From Gibbula magus (lineage: Eukaryota > Mollusca > Gastropoda > Trochida > Trochidae): DNA of 64,000 nucleotides. This document shows, piece after piece, positions 20,391-33,474 of this stretch (position 1 is its first letter; the number at the start of each line of letters is the position of its first letter). The position numbers and the translations under genes were made by a program. The stretch is from NCBI GenBank assembly GCA_936450465.1, contig OW388302.1, forward strand, positions 20,094,334 through 20,158,333. The letters run 5' to 3'. The notes below the pieces were generated by a model. That model was not told the origin of the DNA, ran no database searches, and saw only the letters and a list, made by a program, of their open reading frames with translations.

Positions 20391-20514
20391 CCAAAAGTTC
20401 TCTGTGATTGGCTAAATCGCCAGCAGGGCGAGAGAACTATTTGATTGGCTGGAACATACACCACCTCGTGAAGGTATATGTGTGTCATTGTGTATTAAAA
20501 TGTGTTACGGACAT

Positions 20515-21010
20515 AGTTCTAAAAGCGAGGCACCAGAAGTTAGCAGCGGATTAGTTATTCAGATTCATTTTGAAAAACTAATAAATGAACCAGCAGCGGA
20601 TTCGCGGATTGGTTAATCAAATCTTCATCTACAATGGATTAATTATTTGAAGGACATTGAAAAGTGGCATACATAAGAAGGGTATATGAAATTTGAATAA
20701 CGAATCCGCGAATCCGCTGCTAGTTCAGTTATTAGTTATTCGAGTAATGAATGACGGTTGATTATAGAAACAGCGAATCCGCTACTGTTTCAGTTATTAC
20801 ATATTCGAATCTGCGAATCCGCTGCTGATTCAGTTATTATACTGCTGTCCAAAAGAAAGTTGACAACGTCTTAAAAAAAACTAAGACATTCAGGATAAAA
20901 GGAACTGTTTATTTCACAAGAACAATAATTTTTCTTCAAACCTTGTTAAAGAATCCGCTGCTGTTTCAGTTAATCGAATCCGCGAATCCGCTACTGGTTT
21001 AGTTATTAGT
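20515..21010. repeat. AATCCGC-motif repeat cluster (copy B)
   Basis: Same blocks as copy A. The block that is degraded in A (GCGAATATGCTGCTG) reads GCGAATCCGCTGCTG here. Confidence 0.7.
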
Positions 21011-21020
21011 TATTCCAATA

Positions 21021-21787
21021 ATGAATGAAGGGATGATGAAGGATGCACCAAAGTTAGAACAATCAGAGCAATCTAAAGTCATCAAGTTCACAGACAAGCA
21101 TGTGTCATGTCAAGTCCCTACGGAATCTCAGCCATTCCTACGAGAGTTGGCTCTCCAGACTCGCCATCATACCAAAACATGCACTAAACGTAACACATCA
21201 TGTCGGTTCAACTATCCTCAGCCCCCTTTTAGAGAAACCATTGTTGCTGGATGTGAAAGAAGAAAAGAAAAAAGTCAAATGGCACTGCAGATGAAACCGA
21301 TAAGACAGTCAAATGGCACTGCAGATGAAACCGAAAAGACACATTCAAATGGCACTGCAGATAAAATCGAACAACAAAATCAGATCCCTAGACTCAGACC
21401 TTGGAAAGAAGTGATTGCAGCTGTGAAATATTCACTACAGAACCCAAATGTCCCTGAATCTATATCTCTAGCTATCCTCTGACAATACGTTGAGTGACTG
21501 AGGAGGAATATGTGTCTGCTCTGAAAACTTCCAAGAACTCTCCTGGTATTATATATGCCAGAAATCCAGTAGATGTCAATAACTACAAGCCTGTAGTTCT
21601 TCAAGCCTGGCAAGCCAATATGGACTTACAGTATGTGACCAACACCTATGCATGTGTTGCATATGTAGCATCATATGTTGCTGTTCAAACAAAAGGGATA
21701 ACCGAGCTCGTCCTCGCTGAAAAAGAAGGGCCCAAGCATCGAGGCACCTTGGAAAAGGTTTATTTTCAAAAAGCCACCAAACATTGA
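21021..21787 (+). pseudogene. Helitron/PIF1-type replicator fragment (copy B)
   Basis: Same two frames as copy A (21021-21482 and 21494-21787), with a Cys-to-Phe change after QPP and the same frameshift between them. The break therefore predates the amplification. Confidence 0.55.
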
Positions 21788-23697
21788 ATCAAAAGGTACT
21801 ATTCTCACTCAACATCAAAGGAAGCATTTAAAGAGCACCTGTGGGTGGATTCTGCTTGTAATGGACTTGCCCTTGAAGTAAGTATGGACGACAAGGCCTA
21901 TCTGCACACTGGAACATCTAACAGCCTAAGATTTTGCAAACATCATGCAGCACAGAAGCACGTCAAATTCCAGTTCACGAGTTTAGTGAACCTCAACTTC
22001 ATATCACTCCTTCAGCCTTTAGAATTATGACTCGCGTTGTGGAAAAGGTTGAAGACAAAGAAGTCCTTGTTATGGATGAAGACCACACATGTTTCGTTTC
22101 CCGACCAAAGGCATATGTTGGTAGTTCTGGAAGTGTGTTGGCATCTGACCTTCTTTAACTTTGTTGTGAAAATCCGGACATTTTTTAAATACATAATCCT
22201 GATACATAATCTCTGTTCTGGGTTATCCTGCTTGTGTAAGGAAATTGCTAGAGTATCCCTAAGTACACATTATTTTGGTGACACAACTGAACATGATGAT
22301 GTGATGTGTGTGATGGTGGACACAGATGTTTGTTCCAAGATTATGAACAGGAAAGGATAAGTTATTTGCAGTATCATCTTGATGAGGCGTACACTGCATG
22401 GGAAGTAACAGAAAAAGATAATGTGTTGAATGATGCAACATTAGTATTTGTCACAGAGGTCCAAGAATACTTGAAAGAACTTAGTGATGTGGCAAAGTCT
22501 ACTCAGAATGATTTAGTAGCAAGAATCTGTGGTGATGAACTTTGGGAATCAATTTTGAACCTTTTGAGGGTATGTAAGAAAATGAAACACAAATTACGGG
22601 GCCTGCCGCCAGTGAAACCAAGGATACTATCACTAACTGATCCAGGTCCGGGAGTTGGTGTTAGTAATCATGAAGTGCAGATCAGGAGTGCAGAGGTGGC
22701 AAGGTTTTTAAACTTGAATTGGGAAACAAGAGTTCAGAGGGCAACTGATGACCATTGTGAAACTGAAAGAAGTAATGTAGCGCCTGGAGATGCACTAGTA
22801 GATGGTGACCCACTGCCTGTCCCATCACTTGATCCATTTGCTGGATTGAGGAGACTGAAAGTTTAGATGAAGCTGAAGTTTGTTCCCTTAAACAAACACT
22901 CATGCAAAATGCAGCTTGGCAACTGGCCAGAGATGTTGCATTTCGTATAGATGATGCTCCAGGACCACATGGGTACATGTCTGCTTTGACGACAGACAGG
23001 GCAGAAGAGTCTTTTTTCTGGAATAAATGTTATTTGCTGAAATACATAAACACTCCACAAACCAAGAAAAGTCAAGTTCCTGGACATACATACTTCAACA
23101 AGATTGAACATCAGACAAAGGTGAACTTTATTTGGAATACATGTACATTAAAGTTTTATGCCAGGAAAGGAAAGGAAACCTTTGTGCATTTTGTAGTGAA
23201 TCACAATGGGTAGGACCTAAAATCTCTGAATGTTCTCGACCTTATCCAGATGAAACAAGACTGCCTGAATTTCATTACAGGCCATACTTAGACACCCCAT
23301 TTATCATGAATGGTGGGTCACGCCCTGTGGATGACATGCAGCCAAGGGTCCAAATTAAAAGAGCATACCAGGAAGGATTTATATCATCAAATAACCAGAT
23401 CCAAGTTAAGGCATTCTCAGATAAATACATTGTTACAGAAGACATGATTGTCGCATATCTGAGACATGTTGAACTTATTGAAATTTTAAAAAATGAAAAG
23501 AGAAATGACTGAAAAAAGGAACACATCTAAGGCAATGAAGTATTCACAATATGACTGGGATTCTCTTTTCAGAGAAAATAAACTATCCAGTCTGAAGATC
23601 TATGACTAGGACAAGTACATTAATGAACATCAAATATCAAAGACAAAAACAAATCTCAAAAAGAGTGATAAAGTTGCTCATGTGCAGTCATGATCTT
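21788..23697 (+). pseudogene. Decayed D-x-GPGVGVSN family gene (copy B)
   Basis: Pieces as in copy A. The 22306-22866 frame is longer (186 codons) because the TAG that A has near 2445 is absent. The signature reads DPGPGVGVSN. A T-insertion stop truncates the 21934-22158 piece (CTTTAA in place of CTTAAA). Confidence 0.5.
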
Positions 23698-23779
23698 TCA
23701 GAAAGAAGCAGAAGCAGAAGCAAGCACTGACTATTCTGACTCCGAATCTGGTAGTGGAGAAGATGTTACTTCAAAGATG

Positions 23780-23837
23780 CCCCCCCCCCCCCCCCCACAC
23801 ACACCCTGTAATAAATGACCAGTCCCTTAGTCTTTGG

Positions 23838-23868
<31 letters not shown>
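23780..23868. repeat. Paired C-tract and G-tract (copy B)
   Basis: 17 C (23780-23796), a spacer with an extra ACAC step, then GGGGA and a long G run to 23868. Confidence 0.9.
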
Positions 23869-23897
23869 TCAATGAAACTATTCAGTTTGCAAGTCTA

Positions 23898-25739
23898 TCA
23901 AGAAAAGTAGTTTGCCAACATTTCTTCAATTTTCTTTTCAATCCACCTTTCACTCTTTTCTTCATCTTCGAAGTCCTCCTTTTTCTTCCAAATGTACTCC
24001 TTACAGGCTTTCAGCGTTTGTTCCCATATGTATTTAAAACCTTTTACCTCTGTGTCATTATTTAGTGTAGGGATTGTTGCTTCTGAATGCACTTTATCCT
24101 CCTCAGTGTTCGGAGATACTACTTGTACAGCAGTTTCATACACTGACATGAATCTATCTACATTGTTGGGGTAAAAAACAGGAAATAGTTTGACTTGCAA
24201 CTGCACCACATGAGAGTTGAATAAGGTCATTCAATGAGAATTCAGAGCTATGTCACGTGACTCTTTCCCTCGTGGAAATGGTTAGGAAACAGAAGAAAGA
24301 TAACAACCATATTGTTATTTCTGGCATCAAAGTAAGAATCCTCTAGTATGTTGTAGGAAATTCCTTTCACAAAATTTACATGAGGTAACTGTTCACTGAA
24401 CGTCTGGTAGAGGGGCTTCCATTCTTTGTAACACCAGACAATGTTATTTGGCGTTGTCTGTATACAACCCTGCATGAGAAGATTGTATAAGAATTTGCCA
24501 CTCGAACTTGGTCCAACCACAATAGAATTAGAGGGAAGGATAAATTTGAACTGCTCTCTGCCGTTTTGTTGTTGTTGGTAGTGGTGCTGGTTGTGGTGGT
24601 CTCTTATAATCACCGTGTTTGATATCCATGTGATATTTTAAACTATCAGGCCAGGAGTATGTCTTAGAACACACTGGATAGGAGTACATGTTGTCCGTTC
24701 AACAGTCTGCCTACAAATGAGAACTGTATGACAATCTCTTTGTTTATATATCCTGGCGGTCCTGCTCTGGAATCCAACTGTTGAATTTCTGAGGATATCC
24801 CATCCTTATGACAAACACCTCTTTTCTACCTCCTCTCTTTCTCTATTTCAAAACTTTCTCTACTCGCCATATTGTATCATCAGGGGTTATCAACTGGCTG
24901 AAGGTCTTTTGTGTAAAAGCCACTGCATGTCCTTGACTTTATAGACGTGTATTCCATCTCTATAGTAACATCTACTGACAATGAATATTTCCTCTGTCCA
25001 TTTTCCCTGATAGTCACGTTGGAAAACATACCTTGAATGTGAGAGTCTCACCTGATCCCCTACTTTAAATTTAAAGGCTTCCCTCCTGATTTTGTTCATC
25101 TTCTCTGTCTTGGCTTTGAGCGGATTGATCAGTGGATCAATGTACTGTTCTTTCCAAACAAAAGCCTCATTGTTTGCATCAGTCTCTGTACATGTGCGTC
25201 CATTCAGTGATCTGTGAGGTCTGTGGTTGTAGTCCATCAACAGATCTTGTAAAACATCCAGATAATGACAGGTTTGTTTATAAGTAAAATATCTATACAT
25301 ATGGGTTTTAAGTGTCCGCATTGCCCTCTATGCATAAGAAGCGTTGGTTTCATTCTGTAGGAATCGTGTAAATACATTGATAGCTATCAGTAGGTATTTA
25401 AAACCTTCATTTTCTTTACTGATATTAGAGACGTGTGCCAAGTCTACATCCCAGACCACTAGAGACGACCCTGTTCCTCTTGAACTTGTACCTAAGAGGC
25501 CGTTGCAGTGAATAATCATCTAGTGATGCCAGCCGCTTCTTGATTCGATGTAAATCAAATTTGCCTTCCTTGCAAAATATGGTATAATTTAGATGAGCCT
25601 GAAAAGGAGGAGGGATGTTTTGGGTTAAAATAAATGCTGGACAAATACTCCCTCCATCCTTCGGCGAGCATGGTTGGGCTACAAGTGAATAGACATCAAA
25701 CCTAACACAGCTTTTTAAGCATGTCTGTGACCCATTCAA
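23898..25739 (-). pseudogene. Polinton/Maverick remnants (copy B)
   Basis: Minus-strand order as in A: integrase N-part 25739-25328, integrase C-part 25321-24890, chromodomain-like stretch near 24750-24840, ATPase 24613-24248, ATPase C-terminal piece near 24230-24120, and a shortened C2H2-protein remnant to 23898. About 330 bp carrying the zinc finger are deleted, which fuses the ATPase tail to the helical tail in one 110-codon frame. The integrase internal deletion, the GKF P-loop and the missing Walker B acids are all shared with A and C. Confidence 0.65.
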
Positions 25740-26137
25740 TAAAGTTTATTTACACTGGACTTTACATGACCATGTGTGTAAGCTAGTTGACACAAAGATC
25801 TCGCTATGCTTTGAATAACTGTTACTCTCACTTAGCTCATTTCGCAAAGGAAGTGGATCATTTCCTAAAATTTTTTACGCGAATTAAAGGGAATAAAATG
25901 GGTAATAAAGAAATTATTACACTCAAAAATATGCCATATGACTTTTATGAAACTCGCTCGCAGTGCTGCAGCCAGGATTTCATTGAAAGGGGCCAACTGG
26001 CCCCCAACTTTTCAAAATGTGGGCCAATGAGATATGTTCCTAAAACTAAGTCTACCTAGTCATGAGGCTAGGTGGCGCTGTCCTAATGGTGACATGCTAA
26101 ATTGTACGCTCTCGCTCAGCCCACACAAAACAGCGAA
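25740..26137. other. Spacer between Polinton remnant and LINE (copy B)
   Basis: Equivalent to 6438-6835, with no recognised gene. Confidence 0.4.
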
Positions 26138-29100
26138 ATGTCCAGCCAAAAAAGGGGGAATAAAGGTAAACATGTATCAGGACATCACGGTAACACATAC
26201 GGAGATAAATCAGAGGATATCGTGGCTTCCCAGGCCTTCCATGAAGCAGAAAGTCCACCCGACAAGGTGAGCACGCCACCGGGTGATCGATGACAAGGCA
26301 GACCTTAAACATTTTATAGTTGAAGCTCTGAAGAAACAAACCTCTGAGATAACTAGTAAGATCGACATTGTGAATTCTGAAATAAAGGAATTGCAAGAGA
26401 AAACCTCCGATATTTTAGCTTCCGTACAACACAACGCCGAACAGATAGAGCTTAACACAGGTGAGATAGAGAGAATGAAGAAGGAGATTAGAGAAATAAA
26501 AACAGAATTCTTAAAGCGTGCACAGACTACCAAGTAAGAGCACCGATCCCGCAAAGTTTCGAGCAGATATGCCTAAACCGATTGTGGTAAAATTTGTGAG
26601 ATTTGAAGATCGGCTGAAAGTGTTTAATGCATCTTTCAAAAGATGGGCTCCCCTTAAAGAGAACCTAGAAGACAAAAGATTTACCCTTACAAGCCTCTAT
26701 GGACCAAATGATGATGATCCAATTTTTTATATAAAACTTTTTGAAAATATTTCTAACTTTGAAAATGAATCTTTAGCTGTTGTTGGAGATTGGAGTTTGG
26801 TGATTGATCCTTCCTTTGATTTGGAAAACTACAAAAACATTAACAATCCTCAAGCCAGAGATATTGTCTTAGACAAAATGGAATCCCTTGACCTTATTGA
26901 CATCTGGAGAGAATTAAATCCTGACTTAAAAAATTATACATGGTGGAGAAGAAAACTAGACAACAAGCAAGACTGGATTTTTAAAAAAAATTCACAAGAC
27001 CTAGTAAATATTTCACTTGACTCAGATATCCTTCCTGGTTATAAAACAGACCACTCAGCTATTAGCTTTTCTTTTTCCAACTCCATTAATCAAGGGAGAG
27101 GTAGGGGTTATTGGAAATTCAATACTTTCTTACTTTTACATCCTTAATATCCTGACTTAGTTAGATCAATATTGAGAGATACAATTTAAGAATACTCAGA
27201 TACTGAAACTAATGTTGAGGATAATCTTGAGTATGCTGATGTTAAACTGAAAATTGATGATAGCCTATTCTTGGAAACATTCCTCATGAAAGTCAGAGGA
27301 AAGTCAATTTCTTTTTCATCATTTCTTAAAAAAGAAAGAAAAGAAAAGACAAATGAAATAGAAACCAAAATTAAGGATTGTGAAGACAATATAAGGAAAG
27401 ACTTTCAAAACATTGATGAAACCCTAATATCTGATTTAACAAAATTGAAAATGGAATTACAACAGATAAAAAAAGAAGAGACAAGAGGTATTCAACTCAG
27501 AAATACGATGTTATGGTATGAAGAAGGAGAAAAACCAACAAAATATTGTTGTCACTTAGAAAATAGGAATTATATCAGCAAATCAATAAATAGAATTATT
27601 ACAGATAAAAATGAGGAAATTACTGACTGTAAATCTATCTTAGATGAAATTAAAGAATTTTATTTTAAAAAACCTTTATGCTTCAAATAAGCAGTGTGAA
27701 AATGATGATAAATTGAACAATGTTTTAACTCCAACCTTGAGTGACCAACTGAGAGATAAACTTGAAAAAGAGATATATATGAATGAAGTATCAGCTGCAG
27801 TAAAACATATGAAGAATAACAAAAGCCCTGGACTTGATGGATTTCCTATTGAATTTCTCAAGTTCTTTTGGAAAGAACTTAAGTTTTGGATTTTTTAAAT
27901 TTATTCAAGATGTTTCTAGAAGCAATAAGATGTCTCTGACTATGAAGAGAGGAGTTATTACTTGTATTCCTAAAGCTAATAAAAATAGGACTTTGTTAAA
28001 AAACTGGTGACCAATCACTGTATTAAATTCCTTATATAAAATTATTAGTGCATGCATCTCTAACCGGTTAAAAACCACCTTAGATTCCTTAATCCATGGT
28101 AACCAGACTGGATTTATTCCATGTGAAAATACAAGATTATCATATGATCTTATGTTTGAAACTAAAAAAAGAGATATTCCAGGTTTGTTCATTTTGATTG
28201 ACTTTGAAAAAGCTTTTGATACAGTTTCTAAAGATTTCATCAATGCTGTATTATTAAAATTTTGTTTCGGTCCTGAGATTATTCGCTGGATTAATCTTCT
28301 AACTTATGAAACATCTTCATGCATCATACAGACTGGGCATCTCTCTGAATTCTTCCCTAATGAGCGGGAATGCAGGCAAGGTGATCCCATATCACCATAT
28401 CTCTTTCTGTTTGTAGTGGAAATCCTTGGATGTATGATAAGAAATAATGATGACATAAAGGGTATTGTGATTGATGATAAAGAATATAAATTGGAACAAT
28501 ATGCTGATGATACTGAATTATTTCTAGGTGGATCCAATGAAAGTTTATATGCTGCTATTGATACCACCAACACATTTTACAATATGTCAGGGTTAAAATT
28601 AAATATAGATAAGACTAAGGCAATTTGGATTGGTTCAAAGGCAGGTAGCAGGGATATACCCTGTCAAGATTTAGAAATTGAATGGCAAAGAAATGACTTT
28701 GAAGGTTTGGGAATTAAATTTACATCTGACTTGAATAACCTATGGGTAATCAATACAAGAAAAAGACTTGAGGAAATTAATATAATACTAGCAACATGGA
28801 GAAAAAGGCATTTGACATTGATAGGGAAAATTACTGTTATTAAAAGTCTAGCTCTTTCAAAATTGGTGCATATTTTCAATAGTTTACCTAACCCACCTGA
28901 TGAATTTATCAGTTCCCTTGAGAGGATATTTTTCAGATTCATTTGGAATGATAAAATGGACAAAATTCAACGAAGTATATTCAAAAAAGATTATAGGGAA
29001 GGGGGTTTACGCATGACTGATATAAGATCTTTTGTAAATGCCATGAAATTATCTACTCTTAGAAATTATTTGAGAAAAACAAATGTAAATAATCCATGCA

Positions 29101-30255
29101 ATTTTCCATTAAAAGATATATTAAAATATGGAGCAAACTTCGATAACATTGGTAAAACTGATAATCCATTTTGGAAAGATGTTTCAATGGCATGGAAATT
29201 ATATTGTTTTAGAAATACCACGGAAGAAGACAACATTAACATGATTTTAGAACAACCATTATGGTTAAATCATAATTTTAAAAACCCATACCACGTTATT
29301 GGAAGTTGGGCAAGATGTGGAATATTAACAATTAAGGACCTTTGTAATGATCATGGTTTTATGTCTTTTGAGAATCTGAAACTCAAGTTTGATGTGAGAG
29401 GTACATATGTGGATCTTGGTTATGTTATCTATAATTTACCTGAAGCTAGGAAAATGACTATGCAGCAACAACACAGATACATACATACCAATGATCATGT
29501 TATTAACTCTTCATAAATAAAAATTATGATTTCCAAAAAAGGCTCAAGACTTTTCTATGATATGCTCTTATCTGAAAATGTTAAACCTCATATCTGCCAA
29601 AAAAGGGAAAATTGATTTCAGGATACTGACTTTAATTGGCATAAGATTTTTTATATTTGCAGAAGGAATTTGAAAGATATGAAACTTCTAGATTTTCAAT
29701 TCAAATTTGTGCACCGAATTATCTTTACAAAAAGAGAACTTTTGAAAAAGAAACTTGTTGACAATGAAGTATGTAGTTTTTGTAATGATGAAAATAAATC
29801 CTTATTTCATGTGTATTGGGAATGTAATGTGACCCAGAGCTTCTGGATGTAACTTCAAAACTGGATTTTTTAACACATACAGCCATTGAAATAACAAAAA
29901 TCATGGTTTGGTTTGGTATCTTAGGCAATAACCCATTGCTACTTCATATTTTATTTTCTGATAAGAGATACATTTATACATGTTCTTTACAGAAAATAAT
30001 TCCAAAAAAAGAATTATTACTTTAAAATTTTGAAAGTCATTTACAGTGTTGAAAAATTCATATCCAGAAGAAGTAATAATCTCGATTTTTTTTCAAATCA
30101 AATGGCATCACTTATTCCCAATATTTAATCCCTAATTTGTTCTAGATGGAATATATTATTCTGTATTGTTTTCCCACAGCTTGATGTTGAACTTACTTTT
30201 ATTTGATATACCCACTGTTTCTCTGTATGATTTCTGTATTGAAAAAATGGGAGCA
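26138..30255 (+). pseudogene. L1/Tx1-type LINE, least decayed RT frame (copy B)
   Basis: ORF1 remnant 26138-26580 (coiled coil 26283-26537), ORF1/endonuclease fusion 26518-27147, linker 27271-27690, RT start 27644-27898, main RT and C-terminal frame 28152-29516, zinc-knuckle end 29521-29852. Copy B lacks the A insertion that breaks A and C near the middle of ORF2, so 454 codons stay open from FETKKRDIPGLF through YADDTELFL to the CCATGATCATGT region. It keeps the W-W form NYTWWRRKLD where A has TWLRRKLD. The stop in NW-PIT and the other breaks are shared. Confidence 0.85.
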
Positions 30256-30282
30256 ATATTTACTGTCAAACACTAAAATATA

Positions 30283-30645
30283 TATAAACTGTTTGAGAGG
30301 CGTTCTAGAAGTTGGTGTGATGAAGAAGACAAATATTTATGGATGATCAACTTCTTTATACACAATAGCGACGTTTCGGTATAGATCCTTATACCGTTAT
30401 CAAGCATATGGAGGAGATGGTGAAACAGCAGGTTATATACAGGATACATGTTGGTATGATAAAGAGATAACAAATACAACAAGATGAGGTAACAATGACA
30501 TAAATGGTTGAACAAGTGAAGTTGTGATAACAAGGAAACCAGAGAGTAGTAAGTTAATAACCAGGGGGCGGATGAGAGGACAAAGGCAGGGTGAGGGTAC
30601 CAATTATTGGTGGAGGTGGGAGCCAGAGTGAGTAGATTGGATTAA
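30283..30645 (-). mobile_element. Penelope-like terminal repeat (copy B)
   Basis: As in copy A but complete (the 58-bp segment with ACAATGACATAAATGG is present). The minus strand runs from the C-terminal stop at 30646 through the hammerhead-like motif at 30370-30404 into a second N-terminal start near 30330. Confidence 0.55.
30370..30404 (-). ncRNA. Hammerhead-like motif, degenerate core (copy B)
   Basis: Identical stem II and GAAACGTC to copy A, with the same TTGATAA core. Confidence 0.3.
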
Positions 30646-30885
30646 TCATGTGTGGATTAGGCGGTTGTAAGCTGATGGGATGAAATAGCCTTGATCCCTA
30701 TTCATAGAGGGCTTATGTCTAACAATATGCACGGCTTCAGCTAAACGCCGGTGAGTGTAGTCATGTTTGTTGTTTGTGAGTGTTTTGACAGTGTCCCAAA
30801 GATGTTGTGTTGTGGAAATTTGGTGATGTGTTCCGAAATGGCTGATTTGTTGTCTCCCTTGGTTGTTGATGTTTTTTGTGTTCTT
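30646..30885 (-). pseudogene. Penelope-like GIY-YIG C-terminal end (copy B)
   Basis: Best-preserved version: WDTVKTLTNNKHDYTHRRLA, then EAVHIVRHKPSMNRDQGYF and IPSAYNRLIHT with a stop at 30646, all in one frame. Upstream it merges with antisense of the N-terminal fragment, so the 120-codon frame there is a chimera and not a protein. Confidence 0.6.
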
Positions 30886-31324
30886 CTTCATCACACCAAC
30901 TTCTAGAATGCCTCTCAAACAGTTTATACGTTGTCTACATGGAGACGGGGCAATCCGAACCATCAACACTCTCAGCCGCCTGGAGAAGAAGTACATCCAA
31001 TCCAGCAACTATCTCACCTTCCTGATGAGGTGCCGCGACATGGACATTATCCGGAAGGGCCTCAAACTCTCAACACCTGTCAACTCACCTGCAGCGAGAT
31101 CTATCCTCCAGACTGCCTCCAAACTTCTAGTGAAGGAGCGCATCAGACATCACCGGAAAACCAAGGCCATCACCCTCAACAACATCACCGACCACCTAGA
31201 TACCCTCAGCACCACTCTTGACGCCGACACCTTCTCATCCCTCCGTGCTGCTCAGACCAAGTCCAACAACAAATACAACTTTCCTAAACTGAGAAGACTC
31301 ATTTATTTTAATCCACGAACTTAA
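30863..31324 (+). pseudogene. Penelope-like N-terminal ORF fragment (copy B)
   Basis: 153-codon frame with the same N-terminal block as A (PLKQFIRCLHGDGAIRTI, RKGLKLSTPVNS). It ends before any RT motif. Confidence 0.6.
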
Positions 31325-31941
31325 CAAACACTTATGATATATAAACCGGCAAAATACAACAGTAAGTAACAGTAAGTAAGGAGATTCACAGTTGATACTT
31401 CGGAGTGACAAGACGTCCCCAGTCTCAGCTATTGGCAGCCATCTTGGATATCACCCAACATAGTGATTTTCAAACTACAGGCCACAATTCTAAGATGAAT
31501 TACCCTCTACTTATAGGCAAGTGTTTACCAAAAGCACTCGTGGATACTTTGAGACCATGTCTAGCCTCTATGGTCGACTCGTTAATAACTCGATAATAAA
31601 ATCGCAGTGACTATAGTGTTTGATTACTGGAGGAGGAAGGGACGGAGTTCGAACGGGAACGCTCAACGTCCCCGGGGTACCCCCGCACCCCCTCCCCCCC
31701 CCTCCCAATCGTACTGCACACCCGCCCACCCCGGAATTACCACCACAGTCGCCTAGTAATGCCCATACTCAGGATACTACGGAGGTACCCCCGGGAGGGC
31801 CTGACGTCTCCACTGAGGGTGAGGGCTTACCCCCAGCGGACCCAGATGTCACCCCCAACCCTCTACTATCACTATACCTAGGCTGAAGGCGACGTAAAGC
31901 ACTTAATTACAGACAAAACAGTAAGTCACTCTTCTTCAACC
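31325..31941. other. Unassigned GC-richer segment (copy B)
   Basis: Equivalent to 11975-12563. A proline-rich 88-codon frame is open at 31620-31886 (VPPHPLPPPPNRTAHPPTPE). It could be part of the transposon protein whose zinc finger follows, or it could be chance. Copy A has lost about 20 bp (GGAGGTACCCCCGGGA) here. Confidence 0.35.
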
Positions 31942-32139
31942 ATGGCTCTATGCGTTGTATGTAAGAAAGATGTTCGACCAAGGCAACATGCGATCCAGTG
32001 CGACAACTGCGACAAATAACAACACCGACTTTGTGACACCGGGATTACCTTAGGAACTTACCGTCAGCTAGCCAAAGAACTGATAGAACTGACACTATTT
32101 ATACAAAATGAAGTAAAACAATTACAAACAAACACTTAG
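31942..32139 (+). pseudogene. PHD-like zinc-finger remnant with internal stop (copy B)
   Basis: Same frame and same CDK-stop-QH sequence as copy A. Confidence 0.5.
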
Positions 32140-32180
32140 CAATATCCTAAAACATAATATATTTTTAAAAAATAATCCTC

Positions 32181-32253
32181 CTACGAAAAGACCTTCTACG
32201 AACCGGTTTCACCTACGAAAAGGTCACTCCTACGAACTGGTTTCATCTACGAA
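32181..32253. repeat. Five-box CTACGAA array (copy B)
   Basis: Boxes at 32181, 32196, 32213, 32230 and 32247, spacings 15, 17, 17, 17. Confidence 0.9.
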
Positions 32254-32259
32254 AAGACT

Positions 32260-32649
32260 GCTTCCCATTGTAAGACTATAATGCACTCAATCGCAAAAGA
32301 AATGTCACCAACCCCTAAATGTTGCTGTCTGAGAAAGTAGATTTTGCATGTATATGATGGACACATATTCAATAAAGAAGTACTCACAACTTCATACGTT
32401 AGCTTGTTTACCAATCCGGTTCCTTCCTTTTGGAAATAAATATGTTTAAACCGAGAGAAGTGCTCTTACAGCTACAGCTACTCAATTAAGCTGAACATAA
32501 GTCAAATAACCTGCGTAGGCGAGAGGGCAGAATTAAATCCAAGTGAATTTAAGTATTTACTGATAACAGGTTTACAGGGGGGGGGGGGAGGAGGAGAGGG
32601 GGTAGGTTTAATTGTTAATTTTGGATGGTATTTGATTTTTAAGTGTGTT
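32260..32649. other. Noncoding stretch (copy B)
   Basis: Equivalent to 12880-13280, with no gene seen. The G-tract is short and interrupted by GA steps (32577-32603). Confidence 0.5.
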
Positions 32650-33474
32650 TTAGATTCGGTCCAAAAGGCCCGAATCCTTTATATAAGTGCCGACAGCTTG
32701 GAAGGTACTGTGATTATTGTGTGGGTTTAGAATTTGATATATGTTATTTGTTTGGATATTGTTGGCCCTTAATTTTAGTTTAAGTATTTGGCGGAAGGCC
32801 GCATACTGTCGGCATTCAATAAGGATGTGGTGAATTGTTTCTGCCTGTGGGCAGTGTGGGCATGTTGGGTGGATGTTTGCGATTTTGGTTTTGTGGATAT
32901 GATAGTTTAATTTTGTATGCCCCGATTGGAGCTTAATTATTGCCCTATCAATATTTTTGTTTTTGGAATATATTTTTTGTTTAGTTAAGGGTTTGGAGAT
33001 AATTTGTTTGGTGTGGTGTGCTGTTTTGGAATTTGCATATTGCAGGTGCCATGCTCGCTTTGCATGAGATTTTGATAGGCTTTTTGTCTCTTGTTTCGAA
33101 TGAAAAAGGGGTAGAATTTTAGGTAGTTTAAGGCCCTCCATGGCAGCTTTGTCGGCTTTTTCGTTTCCAAATATACCGACGTGCGCTGGTACCCATAGGA
33201 GTTTTACTGCCTTGCCTTGGAAATTTAGATTTTGAATAGAATTTAGAATTTTGGAAATTAAATCAGGGCGGTTTTTTGTAGATTTGTTTTGAAGTGCCTG
33301 AAGGGCACTGAGAGAATCCGAAAGGATGAGAATTTTGCCCTGATCTTTAGTTTTAGGGTGGGATAAAGCGAGTGCTATGGCCATAAGCTCAGCAGTGAAG
33401 ACCGATTGGTCGTTAGGGAGCCTATTGGAGTAGGAATGTTGAGTGGGGTGTTGAGTCGGACCAGTGTTATTGCA
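32650..33474 (-). pseudogene. I-type LINE RNase H, 3' part (copy B)
   Basis: 244-codon frame from MAIALALSHPK to DSGLLDRI, with SDSLSAL, WVPAHVGIFGNEKAD and the CPHCPQAETIHHILIEC knuckle. About 68 bp just upstream, coding the YTDGS catalytic Asp, are deleted at 33455, and the nested LINE starts at 33475. The 5' continuation is at 38596-39531. Confidence 0.75.
33255..33474. repeat. Left copy of long duplicated target flank
   Basis: 220 bp from AAATTAAATCAGGG to GTGTTATTGCA, repeated at 38596-38883 on the other side of the nested LINE. This copy lacks 68 bp internally. Confidence 0.85.

Larger units (their letters stand above)
19530..20480. mobile_element. TIR-bounded element across the A/B junction
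   Basis: About 85-90 bp at the left (19530-19620) are inverted at the right (20397-20480). Both carry GAGGTG, two CCAAT boxes and GCCCTGCTGGCGAT. Inside are a 39-codon frame (19653-19772) and, at 19838-20390, the 3' end of a minus-strand LINE. It could be a non-autonomous DNA transposon with a LINE inside, or two inverted promoter-like copies. I saw no clear target-site duplication. Confidence 0.45.
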
